Shown here: piece after piece, positions 46,934 to 57,484 of the stretch
How the letters are laid out: each line of letters starts with the position of its first letter
Numbering within the stretch: the first letter of the stretch is position 1
Source of the DNA: Microbulbifer pacificus
GTDB taxonomy: Bacteria; Pseudomonadota; Gammaproteobacteria; Pseudomonadales; Cellvibrionaceae
Direction of reading: 5' to 3'
Assembly (NCBI RefSeq): GCF_033723955.1
Contig: NZ_CP137555.1
Coordinates: 3,898,001 to 3,962,000, forward strand
Length of the DNA stretch: 64,000 bases
The notes under the pieces: model-generated
What the model was told of the DNA's origin: nothing
What the model saw: the letters and a program-made list of their open reading frames with translations, nothing else
Database searches by the model: none
Program-made: the position numbers and the translations under genes

Positions 46934-47992
46934 ATGGCGGTAAACCGTGGTTGCTCGCTGATTTTTGCGGGCTTTGTGGGGGTAATGGGATGGTGCGCGA
47001 CGGTGCAGGGGGAGTCTTCACTGACCGTTGAGCAAAACAAACTTGCACGTATGGAGCAGTCTCTGGAAAACCGGCTGGTAGAGCTGGAAGACGTAGAGAA
47101 TGAAATGCTCGGCTACGAATACAAGCTGAAGCGTGCACAGGAGTCGCTGGGTCAGGCCCGTACGCATTACGAACAAACGTTGAAAGAGCTCAAGGCGGCG
47201 GAGCGGGAGCACAAGCAGGCACCCAGCACGGATACCGAGCGGGCCCTCAACAAGGCGCGCCATGCCCACTCTATGGCGGAGCGTGGCGTCGACAGTCGCA
47301 ACCGCCGGGTAGAGTTCATCCAGTCCACCTTTGGTGACCTCGAAACGCGTATGAAGTCCTCGCAGGCATCTGTGGCGGACATCAAGGTGCGCGTTGCTCA
47401 GCAACAGGTGCTCGTCGACAAGCTGGTGAAGGCCATGCTGGTGCAGGCGGAGAACCAGAATAGGGCGCAAGCGAAGGCGGCAAGCGAACGCAAGGTCGTC
47501 GAACCGGAAGAGCCGGTGGGTAAACCGGAAATTCCCGCGCCGAGTGTGGCGTCACTGACCCCAGCTGAGCCGGTGGTGGAATCTCCAGAACCCGCCCCGG
47601 AGATGGCCGCGCCGCAGGCGCCGGCAGTCGATCAGCGTGAGATCGACCCCGAGTTACTTGCCTACGCGCGCGGTGAGCAGGAGCGGCTTGAGAAGGTTTT
47701 AAGCGAGCTCGAAGACGAAGACGACAGTGGCAAGCAGACCTTTCGCAACCTGTCCCTTCGCCCATCGGGTGGTGAGGCAATCGATTTCGAGTTTCTGGGA
47801 CGGAATCAGTACCGCCTGGTAGCGCCTGTCAGCGCCGGTCGCCAGACCTACAAAATCAACTCCTGGCGCTTCCGTCGCACCATCCCTGCAGAAGATGAGG
47901 GGGTGCGCTACGTGTTTATTTTTGATGCGCGTAGATTGTCCCGCCCGCGCTTGGTGATGTACCCGGAGTACGTGTTGTCGCAGCTGGACTGA
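46934..47992 (+). CDS. Periplasmic coiled-coil protein of unknown function
   Basis: A 352-residue protein with a signal peptide (about residues 1-27). A long coiled coil (about 35-180) is rich in Glu, Lys, Gln and Ala. A Pro/Glu/Ala-rich linker (about 190-245) and a small C-terminal domain (about 260-352) follow, with DFEFLGRNQYRLVAPVSAGRQTYKINSWRFRRTIP. The domain order recalls envelope adaptor proteins, but I do not recognise the family. The ATG at 46934 is almost directly after the small lipoprotein frame. A bidirectional terminator follows. Confidence 0.75.
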   Translation: MAVNRGCSLIFAGFVGVMGWCATVQGESSLTVEQNKLARMEQSLENRLVELEDVENEMLGYEYKLKRAQESLGQARTHYEQTLKELKAAEREHKQAPSTDTERALNKARHAHSMAERGVDSRNRRVEFIQSTFGDLETRMKSSQASVADIKVRVAQQQVLVDKLVKAMLVQAENQNRAQAKAASERKVVEPEEPVGKPEIPAPSVASLTPAEPVVESPEPAPEMAAPQAPAVDQREIDPELLAYARGEQERLEKVLSELEDEDDSGKQTFRNLSLRPSGGEAIDFEFLGRNQYRLVAPVSAGRQTYKINSWRFRRTIPAEDEGVRYVFIFDARRLSRPRLVMYPEYVLSQLD

Positions 47993-48021
47993 TCGGTCGC
48001 AATTTTCCGTAGAATAAGTCC

Positions 48022-48060
48022 AAACAAAAAAGGCCCGCTTTGCGGGCCTTTTTTGTTTGG
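48022..48060 (+). terminator. Bidirectional terminator between the coiled-coil and thpR genes
   Basis: CAAACAAAAAAGGCCCGC / GCGGGCCTTTTTTGTTTG: an extended symmetric hairpin with A and T runs, serving two convergent genes. Confidence 0.92.
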
Positions 48061-48086
48061 GCGGATTTTGTTCCTGCAGGTGCCAT

Positions 48087-48695
48087 TTACTCCGGTGGGT
48101 GGCCTTTGAGGGGGAGTGACAGCAGTGGGCGGTACTGGCTTCCGCCCGGAGCGAGCAGGCTGTGGTACAGGGTGAGGTTGTCCAGTGTGCAGGTGAAGGC
48201 GGTGGCGAGCGGTTGCGGGCGAGCAAACCCTGACCCGCTTCTCGCCAGTGTGAAGTGAGGGCGAAAGGTTTTGCGCTCGGGCTGCTTGCCGATTGCGCGC
48301 ATCAGCGCCGAGCACTGTTGCTGCAGCTCCACGAGTTGCGGGTTGGGTAACAGTTCGGCCGCCAGCAGTTTTGCGCGCATTTTAGGAAAGGGATGGGTGC
48401 TGACAATTTCGCCGTAGCAGGTGGGGGCGGCAGCGGCGATTTCCCGCAGGCAGTGTTCAATCGTGTCCAGATGTTCGGCGTTCGTGTCCCCGAGAAAGGC
48501 CAGGGTGAGATGGCGATTTGCGTGGGTGATCCAGCGGGAGCTGTGGGGTAAACCCTGTCGTTCGAGATGCTGGCATGTGGCGTCGAGAAAGCGCTGCGTA
48601 GCACGGTCCGGCGCTATACCAATAAACAAGCGCAACGGCTGGTCACTCCCTGAAGGAAGCGCGTCCGTGATTTCATTGGTTTTATGAATTTGCAT
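48087..48695 (-). CDS. thpR: RNA 2',3'-cyclic phosphodiesterase ThpR (LigT)
   Basis: A 202-residue 2H phosphoesterase. The two catalytic HxTx motifs are HLTLAF (near residue 62) and HFTLAR (near 148). The enzyme opens 2',3'-cyclic phosphates and can ligate tRNA halves in vitro; the true role is unclear. Other family parts are RLFIGIAPD near the N-terminus and GSQYRPLLSLPL at the C-terminus. It is divergent from the ibpA gene. Confidence 0.92.
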   Translation of the reverse strand: MQIHKTNEITDALPSGSDQPLRLFIGIAPDRATQRFLDATCQHLERQGLPHSSRWITHANRHLTLAFLGDTNAEHLDTIEHCLREIAAAAPTCYGEIVSTHPFPKMRAKLLAAELLPNPQLVELQQQCSALMRAIGKQPERKTFRPHFTLARSGSGFARPQPLATAFTCTLDNLTLYHSLLAPGGSQYRPLLSLPLKGHPPE

Positions 48696-48712
48696 ATTTT
48701 CTTGTTTGTACC

Positions 48713-48738
48713 CTTGAAGCGGGGAAGTATGGCCACAT
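48713..48738 (+). promoter_or_regulatory. Sigma-32-type heat-shock promoter before ibpA
   Basis: CTTGAA (48713-48718), a 14-base spacer and CCACAT (48733-48738) match the heat-shock consensus CTTGAA-N(13-15)-CCCCAT in 11 of 12 positions. It would give a leader of about 200 bases before the small heat-shock gene. Confidence 0.65.
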
Positions 48739-48916
48739 ATCTGAGATTAAGGGCGGCAGGCTCGACAGAGGTGCCTCCCGGGATGTCCGTTTTTTCGTAA
48801 CTACTTGTCAGTATTGTTGGCGAAATGCGGATTTGAATGCCTGGTATCAGTAGTACGGGTGTTTTTCATTCGAAGCTTGCATGAATGATCCAAATCATGG
48901 ATCCATGAATAGCTAC

Positions 48917-48945
48917 AAATATTGCTCTGAATTGAGGATATGACA
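48917..48945 (+). promoter_or_regulatory. ROSE-type RNA thermometer over the ibpA ribosome binding site
   Basis: In the mRNA, UUGCU (48922-48926) can pair with AGGA (48935-48938) of the ribosome site, leaving the typical G-G mismatch and bulged U. The flanking AUA (48919-48921) extends the helix with UAU (48939-48941). The loop is eight bases. This UUGCU/AGGA pairing is the signature of ROSE thermometers, which block translation of small heat-shock genes at low temperature and melt on heating. Confidence 0.65.
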
Positions 48946-49455
48946 ATGCGTAATTTAGATCTCTCCCCACTTTACCGTTCCGCCATCGGCTTTGATCGTC
49001 TGGCTTCAGTGCTGGATTCCATGTCGGCTACGGAGCAGAACCAACCTGCCTACCCCCCCTACAACATCGAGTTGACCGGGGAAAATGCTTACCGAATTTC
49101 CATGGCCGTTGCGGGCTTCGATCAGTCCGAACTGGATATCCATATGGAGCAGAATCGATTGACTGTCAGTGGCAAAAAAGCCGCGGAAGAGGGAGGTCGT
49201 AACTTCCTGCATCGTGGAATTGCCGCGCGCAATTTTGAGCGTCGCTTCCAGATTGCCGATCACGTCCGAGTGACTGGAGCGCAGCTGGCAAATGGGCTGC
49301 TGCATATTGACCTGGTGCGGGAAATTCCCGAGGCGATGAAACCGCGCAAGATTGAAATTTCCAGTGGCAATTTGCTGCAGTCAGAAAAGGCAGCGAATGT
49401 GGATGTTTCGGAAACGTCCGCCCGGGGAAATTCCCAGAGTGAACAAGCCGCCTGA
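48946..49455 (+). CDS. Small heat-shock protein IbpA-like (Hsp20)
   Basis: A 169-residue alpha-crystallin-domain chaperone that holds unfolding proteins. The N-terminus MRNLDLSPLYRSAIGFDRL matches E. coli IbpA closely. The crystallin domain (about 35-130) has NIELTGENAYRISMAVAGFDQSELDI and LANGLLHIDLVREIPEAMKPRKIEI; the C-terminal IEI serves as the IxI contact. An unusual Ser/Glu-rich tail of about 30 residues follows. The start at 48946 was chosen over 48940 by homology and because GAGG is eight bases upstream. A sigma-32-like promoter and a ROSE-type thermometer precede it. Confidence 0.92.
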   Translation: MRNLDLSPLYRSAIGFDRLASVLDSMSATEQNQPAYPPYNIELTGENAYRISMAVAGFDQSELDIHMEQNRLTVSGKKAAEEGGRNFLHRGIAARNFERRFQIADHVRVTGAQLANGLLHIDLVREIPEAMKPRKIEISSGNLLQSEKAANVDVSETSARGNSQSEQAA

Positions 49456-49457
49456 GT

Positions 49458-50132
49458 GTGAGTGACTCTCCCCTGAATGATGGCGGATCTGAATCCGCCC
49501 CATCCTGCCCGCTGTGCCGCCATCCGGCGGCACACTTCTATCATCGCGACAAACTTCGTGCGTATTACCAGTGTGCGGAATGCGCGCTGGTTTTCGTTCC
49601 GCCGGACTATCATCTCCCTCCCAGCGCCGAAAAAGCCTACTACGATCTCCACGAAAACAGCATGAATGACCAGGGCTACCAGCGCTTCCTGAATCGCTGT
49701 GCCGAACCTTTGCTGGAGAGGCTTCCGCCGGCAGCCAAAGGTCTGGATTTTGGCTGTGGACCCGCGCCATTGCTGGCGCGTCTGCTGGAGCAGGCAGGGC
49801 ATTCGGTGGCGACGTACGATCTGTATTACCAGCCGGATTCCTCAGTGCTGCAAGACCAGTACGATTTTATTGTCAGTACCGAAGTGGTTGAGCATCTGGC
49901 CGATCCATTACAGGTGTTGCAGAGTTTGTGGCAGTGCGTTGGACCGGGCGGTCTGCTGGCATTGATGACCAAGTTGGTGGCCGGTCCCGAGCGGTTTGCC
50001 AACTGGCACTATATCCGCGATCCCACCCACATTGTTTTTTTCAGCGAGCAAACGTTTCTGTGGTTGGCGCAGCAGCTGCAGGCAGAGCTGGAGATCTGTG
50101 GTGCGGATGTGATTTTCCTGAGAAAACAGTAG
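49458..50132 (+). CDS. Class I SAM-dependent methyltransferase with N-terminal zinc ribbon
   Basis: A 224-residue protein. A four-Cys zinc ribbon (CPLCRHPA...YYQCAECALVF) at about residues 17-44 is followed by a Rossmann methyltransferase domain with GLDFGCGPAPLLARLLEQAG (SAM site) and EVVEHLADPLQVLQSLW, where Glu and His act as in O- or C-methyltransferases. The substrate is unknown. It begins with GTG two bases after the ibpA stop, without its own ribosome site, so it is translationally coupled to the heat-shock gene. This linkage is unusual and may be incidental. Confidence 0.82.
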   Translation: MSDSPLNDGGSESAPSCPLCRHPAAHFYHRDKLRAYYQCAECALVFVPPDYHLPPSAEKAYYDLHENSMNDQGYQRFLNRCAEPLLERLPPAAKGLDFGCGPAPLLARLLEQAGHSVATYDLYYQPDSSVLQDQYDFIVSTEVVEHLADPLQVLQSLWQCVGPGGLLALMTKLVAGPERFANWHYIRDPTHIVFFSEQTFLWLAQQLQAELEICGADVIFLRKQ

Positions 50133-50156
50133 TTTTCCCACGGGAATACATGGCTA

Positions 50157-51143
50157 TCAGGTGTTTACGCGGAACAACTTTGCGCGCACGGTAGTGCGGT
50201 ATTCGCTGGGTGTGGTCGAAAGGAATTTCTTGAACAGCGCGGTGAAGTGCCCCATATCCTGATAGCCGACTTTTTCCGCGATTTCATTGACGGAAAGATT
50301 AGTGGACTGGAGAAGCTCCCGTGCCATATCCACCCGGACATTCTGCAGGTATTGCAGTGGCGTCTGCCCGGTGGCGAGTTTGAAACGGCGGTTGAAGGAT
50401 CGCACGCTCATATCAAAAAATTTAGCCACCTCACTCAGTTTTACGTCCTCGCTACAGTGCTGTTTCAGCCAGGTCTGCGCCTGCACGATTTCCTCATCCG
50501 GGTGCAGGTGTACCGCGCCCTCGGAGTAGGCGATTTCTTCGAACGGGCGGCGGATTTCGTGGGAGAAATTGCGCTCCACGTGGCTGGCAATGGCGGGTCC
50601 GTAAAGCTGCCGGATCAGATGCACAGTCACATCCGCCAGCGCGTTGACACTGGCAGCGCAGAACAACTTGTCGGCCTGGGTGATGAAGTACTGCCGCTTG
50701 AGCTTGACCTCGGGGTAGTTCGCGGCGAACTGTTCGAAGTAATGCCAGTGGGTTGTCGCGGGCTTGCCGTCCAGCAGTCCGGCTTCCGCGAGAAAGCACA
50801 CGCCGGTGCCCACGGCACTGATCGCCGCACCGCGCGCTGCCTGCTGTTTCAGCCAGTCCAGTAAAGCACCGCTGCGTCGCAGCGCGGGGCGCGGGTTTCG
50901 CCACAGTGCAGGCAGGTAAATGATGTCGCTGTCCGGCGCGTCGGCCAACGCCACATCTGGTGTCAACTGGAACCCGGAACTCGTCTGCACCGGTTTGCCA
51001 TCGATACTGGCAGTGACCAGCTTCAGCGGAGTTTTTTCACCCTCTGCCCGTGCGCGGCTGTCCGCTCCCCGCAGCATTTCCAGCGGCAACATGGTGCCGG
51101 TGGAAAGCATCTGATCGACGAGCATGAATGTGACGGTTGGCAT
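50157..51143 (-). CDS. GlxA-family transcriptional regulator (DJ-1/PfpI + AraC)
   Basis: A 328-residue regulator. The N-terminal DJ-1/PfpI-like domain (about 1-195) includes ISAVGTGVCFLAEAGLLDGKPATTHW, where Cys is in the nucleophile-elbow position. The C-terminal AraC domain (about 220-320) has KLSEVAKFFDMSVRSFNRRFKLATGQTPLQYLQ and NEIAEKVGYQDMGHFTALFKKFLSTTPSEYR. Members sense small molecules linked to amine or amino-acid metabolism; the effector here is unknown. It is divergent from fabY with 203 bases between start codons. Confidence 0.9.
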   Translation of the reverse strand: MPTVTFMLVDQMLSTGTMLPLEMLRGADSRARAEGEKTPLKLVTASIDGKPVQTSSGFQLTPDVALADAPDSDIIYLPALWRNPRPALRRSGALLDWLKQQAARGAAISAVGTGVCFLAEAGLLDGKPATTHWHYFEQFAANYPEVKLKRQYFITQADKLFCAASVNALADVTVHLIRQLYGPAIASHVERNFSHEIRRPFEEIAYSEGAVHLHPDEEIVQAQTWLKQHCSEDVKLSEVAKFFDMSVRSFNRRFKLATGQTPLQYLQNVRVDMARELLQSTNLSVNEIAEKVGYQDMGHFTALFKKFLSTTPSEYRTTVRAKLFRVNT

Positions 51144-51346
51144 GGGTAACTCTCTGCGACGGGGTCATCCGCTGTGCGGTCAACGGCAGCACGCTTTTGG
51201 CGGCGCCTGTGGGGATTGGCCAGATGCTCAAATTTGCTGGCCAGTATGCCCATAACGAGGCCGAATCGCCAGCCCCTAAACTGGCCCACCATCGAATCTG
51301 CTGGGGCAGTTTCCACTCGTTTGTTCGAATCAGGCAGGAGGTCAGG

Positions 51347-53206
51347 ATGCAGCGCCTACCCGTAATCACCGCATTTGGGGGCTTTAACCCCGCTGGTCGC
51401 AGTTCATTTCACCGTGGCTACAAGCGTATGGTGCTGGACCGTCTGGGCGCAGCGGAGCGCACCGATGTTTTGTCTGATCTCGCCGCCCTGATGGGGCTGC
51501 GCACCGGCGACGCCGCCAGTGGCCCGCTGAGCGCCGAGCTCGAGCAGCAGGTGCTACAGGGTACCCTGGTGCGCGAGCTGGAATCTCGCTACTACGATTA
51601 TCGCCACTGTCATTTTCACCAGCCTGCAGAGTTGCGCAGCGAAGGTGGCTTCACCTTCGAAATGTCCGCGCGCCAGCTGCCATCGCCGCTGCCGGAAGGA
51701 TGGAGTGTAGAGCCCCTGGACAACGGGCGGGTGCGAGTTCGCACGGCAGAGCTCTCCGTCATGCTCGACAGCTACCGCGAAATCTCGGTCGCGTCCGCCG
51801 GACAGCTGCCCACCGGCTTTGAGCCGGGGGAGCAGTACAATTCCCGTTTCCATCCGCGTGGTCTGCAACTCGCGATTCTCGGTGCCTCTGACGCCATCCA
51901 GTCACTGGGTATCGACTGGGACCTGGTCACCGCCAAGGCGGGTCCGGACAAGATTTCTGTTTACGCCAGTTCCGCAATGAGCCAGTTGGATCCCAACGGC
52001 AATGGCGGTTTGCTGCAATCGCGACTGCGTGGCGGACGTGTGAGTTCCAAACAGTTGGCGCTGGGTCTGACCAGCATGCCCGCGGACTTCGTCAATGCCT
52101 ATGTACTCGGCAGTGTCGGTACCACTGGTGCTGTGGCCGGTGCCTGCGCCACCTATCTCTACAATTTGCGCGCTGCGGTAGAGGATATTCGCTGTGGTCG
52201 TGCGCGGGTCGCCGTGGTTGGCGCTGCAGAGGCGCCACTGGTACCGGAAGTTGTGGACGGGTACACAACCATGGGTGCGCTTGCCAACCTGGAGGGGCTG
52301 CGCAAAATCTTTGGCGATGAAATTGATTTTCGCCGTGCCAGCCGTCCCTTCGGCGACAACTGCGGTTTTACCCTTGGGGAGGGCAGCCAGTGGGCGGTAT
52401 TGATGGATGACGAACTGGCGCTGGAGCTGGGAGCGCCCATCCATGGTGCGGTAGCCAACGTCTTCGTCAACGCCGATGGTCCCAAGAAATCCATTTCCGC
52501 GCCGGGCCCGGGTAATTACCTGACTGTCGCGCGCGCCATGTCCGAAGTTCGCGCGATTCTTGGTGAAGAGAGTCTGCGCCAGCGCAGCTTCGTACAGGCG
52601 CACGGTTCCAGTACTCCGCAGAACCGGGTAACAGAATCCGCGATCTTTGATCGTCTCGCCGGTGCATTCGGTATCCAAAACTGGCCGGTTTGTGCAGTGA
52701 AGGCATTTGTGGGGCACACCGTTGCCGCCGCCAGTGGTGATCAGCTTATTTCCAGCCTGGGTATTTTCGACCGCGGCATTCTCCCCGGTATCACTACCAT
52801 CGATCGGGTAGCGGACGATGTATACCACCAGCACCTGGATCTGTCCCTGACACATGTGGAGCGGGACCCGGCATCTCTGGATGTGGCGTTCCTCAATTCC
52901 AAGGGATTCGGTGGCAATAATGCGACCGCGAGTGTGTTTGCGCCGCATATTGCGCAAAAAATGCTGGCCAAACGGCACGGGGATCGCGCACTCACGGAAT
53001 ATCGCAAGCGCAACGAAGCGGTTGCCGAGCGTGCGGCAGCCTATGACGCCCGCGCGAGTCGGGGCGATTTGGATGCAATCTATCGCTTCGGTGAAGGCCT
53101 GATCGACGAGGAGGGCATTGCCGTGGACGGTCATTCCCTGAAGTTGCCCGGTGTTCCGGGTGAAGTAGTCCTGCCGGTGGAAAACCCCTTCGCGGATATG
53201 GTCTGA
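51347..53206 (+). CDS. fabY: Beta-ketoacyl-ACP synthase FabY
   Basis: A 619-residue condensing enzyme. It agrees closely, as I recall it, with Pseudomonas FabY (PA5174), which starts fatty acid synthesis from acetyl-CoA and malonyl-ACP. Recognisable parts are the N-terminal RLPVITAFGGFNPAGRSSFH and the active-site Cys in GACATYLYNL. The two His are in QAHGSSTPQNRVTES and AFVGHTVAAAS, followed by FLNSKGFGGNNATA. AGGAGG precedes the ATG at 51347, which decided this start over the open frame to 51137. It stands alone between a regulator and fadBA. Confidence 0.93.
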   Translation: MQRLPVITAFGGFNPAGRSSFHRGYKRMVLDRLGAAERTDVLSDLAALMGLRTGDAASGPLSAELEQQVLQGTLVRELESRYYDYRHCHFHQPAELRSEGGFTFEMSARQLPSPLPEGWSVEPLDNGRVRVRTAELSVMLDSYREISVASAGQLPTGFEPGEQYNSRFHPRGLQLAILGASDAIQSLGIDWDLVTAKAGPDKISVYASSAMSQLDPNGNGGLLQSRLRGGRVSSKQLALGLTSMPADFVNAYVLGSVGTTGAVAGACATYLYNLRAAVEDIRCGRARVAVVGAAEAPLVPEVVDGYTTMGALANLEGLRKIFGDEIDFRRASRPFGDNCGFTLGEGSQWAVLMDDELALELGAPIHGAVANVFVNADGPKKSISAPGPGNYLTVARAMSEVRAILGEESLRQRSFVQAHGSSTPQNRVTESAIFDRLAGAFGIQNWPVCAVKAFVGHTVAAASGDQLISSLGIFDRGILPGITTIDRVADDVYHQHLDLSLTHVERDPASLDVAFLNSKGFGGNNATASVFAPHIAQKMLAKRHGDRALTEYRKRNEAVAERAAAYDARASRGDLDAIYRFGEGLIDEEGIAVDGHSLKLPGVPGEVVLPVENPFADMV

Positions 53207-53229
53207 ATTCGCTAGCCCAGATGTGCTCT

Positions 53230-53250
53230 GAACCCACTTTTGGTGGGTTC
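53230..53250 (+). terminator. Small hairpin after fabY
   Basis: GAACCCAC / GTGGGTTC with a five-base loop begins 23 bases after the stop. The T's lie in the loop, not after the stem, so terminator function is uncertain. Confidence 0.4.
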
Positions 53251-53417
53251 GACACATATTCTGGCGTCCCTTCCGGGCTCCGCCCCGATTTTCGACACTC
53301 GTTCGCCCAACTGCTCTCGCTGGCTCTTCTTGCGACGATTCGGTCATATTTTGAGCTGAATACCCTGTTCACCACAATTCACGCACTAATCAGGACAGTG
53401 GATATGGCGGAAATGGT

Positions 53418-53437
53418 ATTCAAACGGACGTTTGAAT
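53418..53437 (+). promoter_or_regulatory. PsrA-type operator before fadBA
   Basis: ATTCAAAC-GGAC-GTTTGAAT is a perfect palindrome with 8-base arms. Its core CAAAC-N4-GTTTG matches the published PsrA consensus (G/CAAAC, 2-4 bases, GTTTG/C). In pseudomonads PsrA represses fadBA and is released by long-chain fatty acids. TATACT at 53443-53448 just downstream may be the -10 box, so a bound repressor would cover the promoter. It lies about 170 bases before the fadB start. No psrA gene is in the window. Confidence 0.8.
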
Positions 53438-53609
53438 CTGGCTATACTTGCTCGCGTTGACTGATATTGGGATGCGCGTCATTGGCTGCTCGCAGTTATG
53501 CCGCACTCTCGACGGACGCCGAGTCCGGATTCAGTCTTGCACAACCCCGACCCCCGGACCGGCTCATCCAACCGGGTGAAAATTCGGTCACCAATCAATG
53601 AGGTCAATA

Positions 53610-56953
<3,344 letters not shown>

Positions 56954-56970
56954 TTGTCCCTGAAGTCAAG

Positions 56971-57006
56971 TAAGTGGGGCGCCATCTGGCGCCCCACTTA
57001 TTTTTG
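56971..57006 (+). terminator. Rho-independent terminator after fadBA
   Basis: AAGTGGGGCGCCA / TGGCGCCCCACTT with a two-base loop is followed by ATTTTT. It is about 20 bases after the fadA stop. Confidence 0.93.
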
Positions 57007-57112
57007 GGGGAGCGCTAAATGTTACGGGGTGTCAATTTGGCCCCGCTGCATTGTGTGTTTGCCCGATTTGGTCGCAAAAGTGACTGAAAGAGTGTCTGAC
57101 AGCGGGCATCTG

Positions 57113-57141
57113 TTGAAGCCCTGTGTTCGCTGTGGCACAAT
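57113..57141 (+). promoter_or_regulatory. Sigma-70 promoter of tRNA-Leu
   Basis: TTGAAG (57113-57118), a 17-base spacer and CACAAT (57136-57141) lie 80 bases before the tRNA. No other good promoter is seen between this tRNA and fadA. Confidence 0.55.
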
Positions 57142-57221
57142 CTGCTCCCCTTGTTGCGAGCCGGCTGGGTTTTTGGTCAAAAGTCCATGCAAATCAAGAG
57201 GTTAGCGGCGAGGGGAAAGTT

Positions 57222-57306
57222 GGGGACGTGGTGGAATTGGTAGACACGCCAGGTTTAGGTTCTGGTGCCGCAAGGTGTGGGAGTTCAAGTCTCCCCGTCC
57301 CCACCA
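57222..57306 (+). tRNA. tRNA-Leu (anticodon TAG)
   Basis: A complete 85-base class II tRNA with encoded CCA. The acceptor GGGGACG pairs with CGTCCCC; the D-arm contains TGGTGGAATTGGTAGACACG; the anticodon loop has TAG; a variable arm (GTGCCGCAAGGTGT) and the T-loop AGTTCAAGTCT follow. It lies 178 bases before tig and may share its transcript. Confidence 0.97.
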
Positions 57307-57484
57307 ACAGGATTTACACAGTCCGTGCCGTGAGCGCTGTTCTCCCTGCTGTAGGGGGAAGTAGCGATGGCGTGGGCTGTTTGTATTTGGCAGCCGGTTT
57401 ATCGGCGCTAGGCTAATCGCTGGTGCTGGGATGCGTTTCCTTCAGCCCGGCATCTGTGAAGAGAAGAGTCTCACGAGGAATAAC

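Larger units (their letters stand above)
53207..53609 (+). other. Intergenic region between fabY and fadB
   Basis: About 400 bases holding the small hairpin at 53230-53250 and the PsrA-type palindrome at 53418-53437. A plus-strand open frame at 53221-53460 has no ribosome site and reads as non-coding. Confidence 0.6.

Noticed and set aside
53221-53460. 79-codon open frame between fabY and fadB
   Set aside because: It covers the PsrA-like operator and the putative promoter and lacks a ribosome site.
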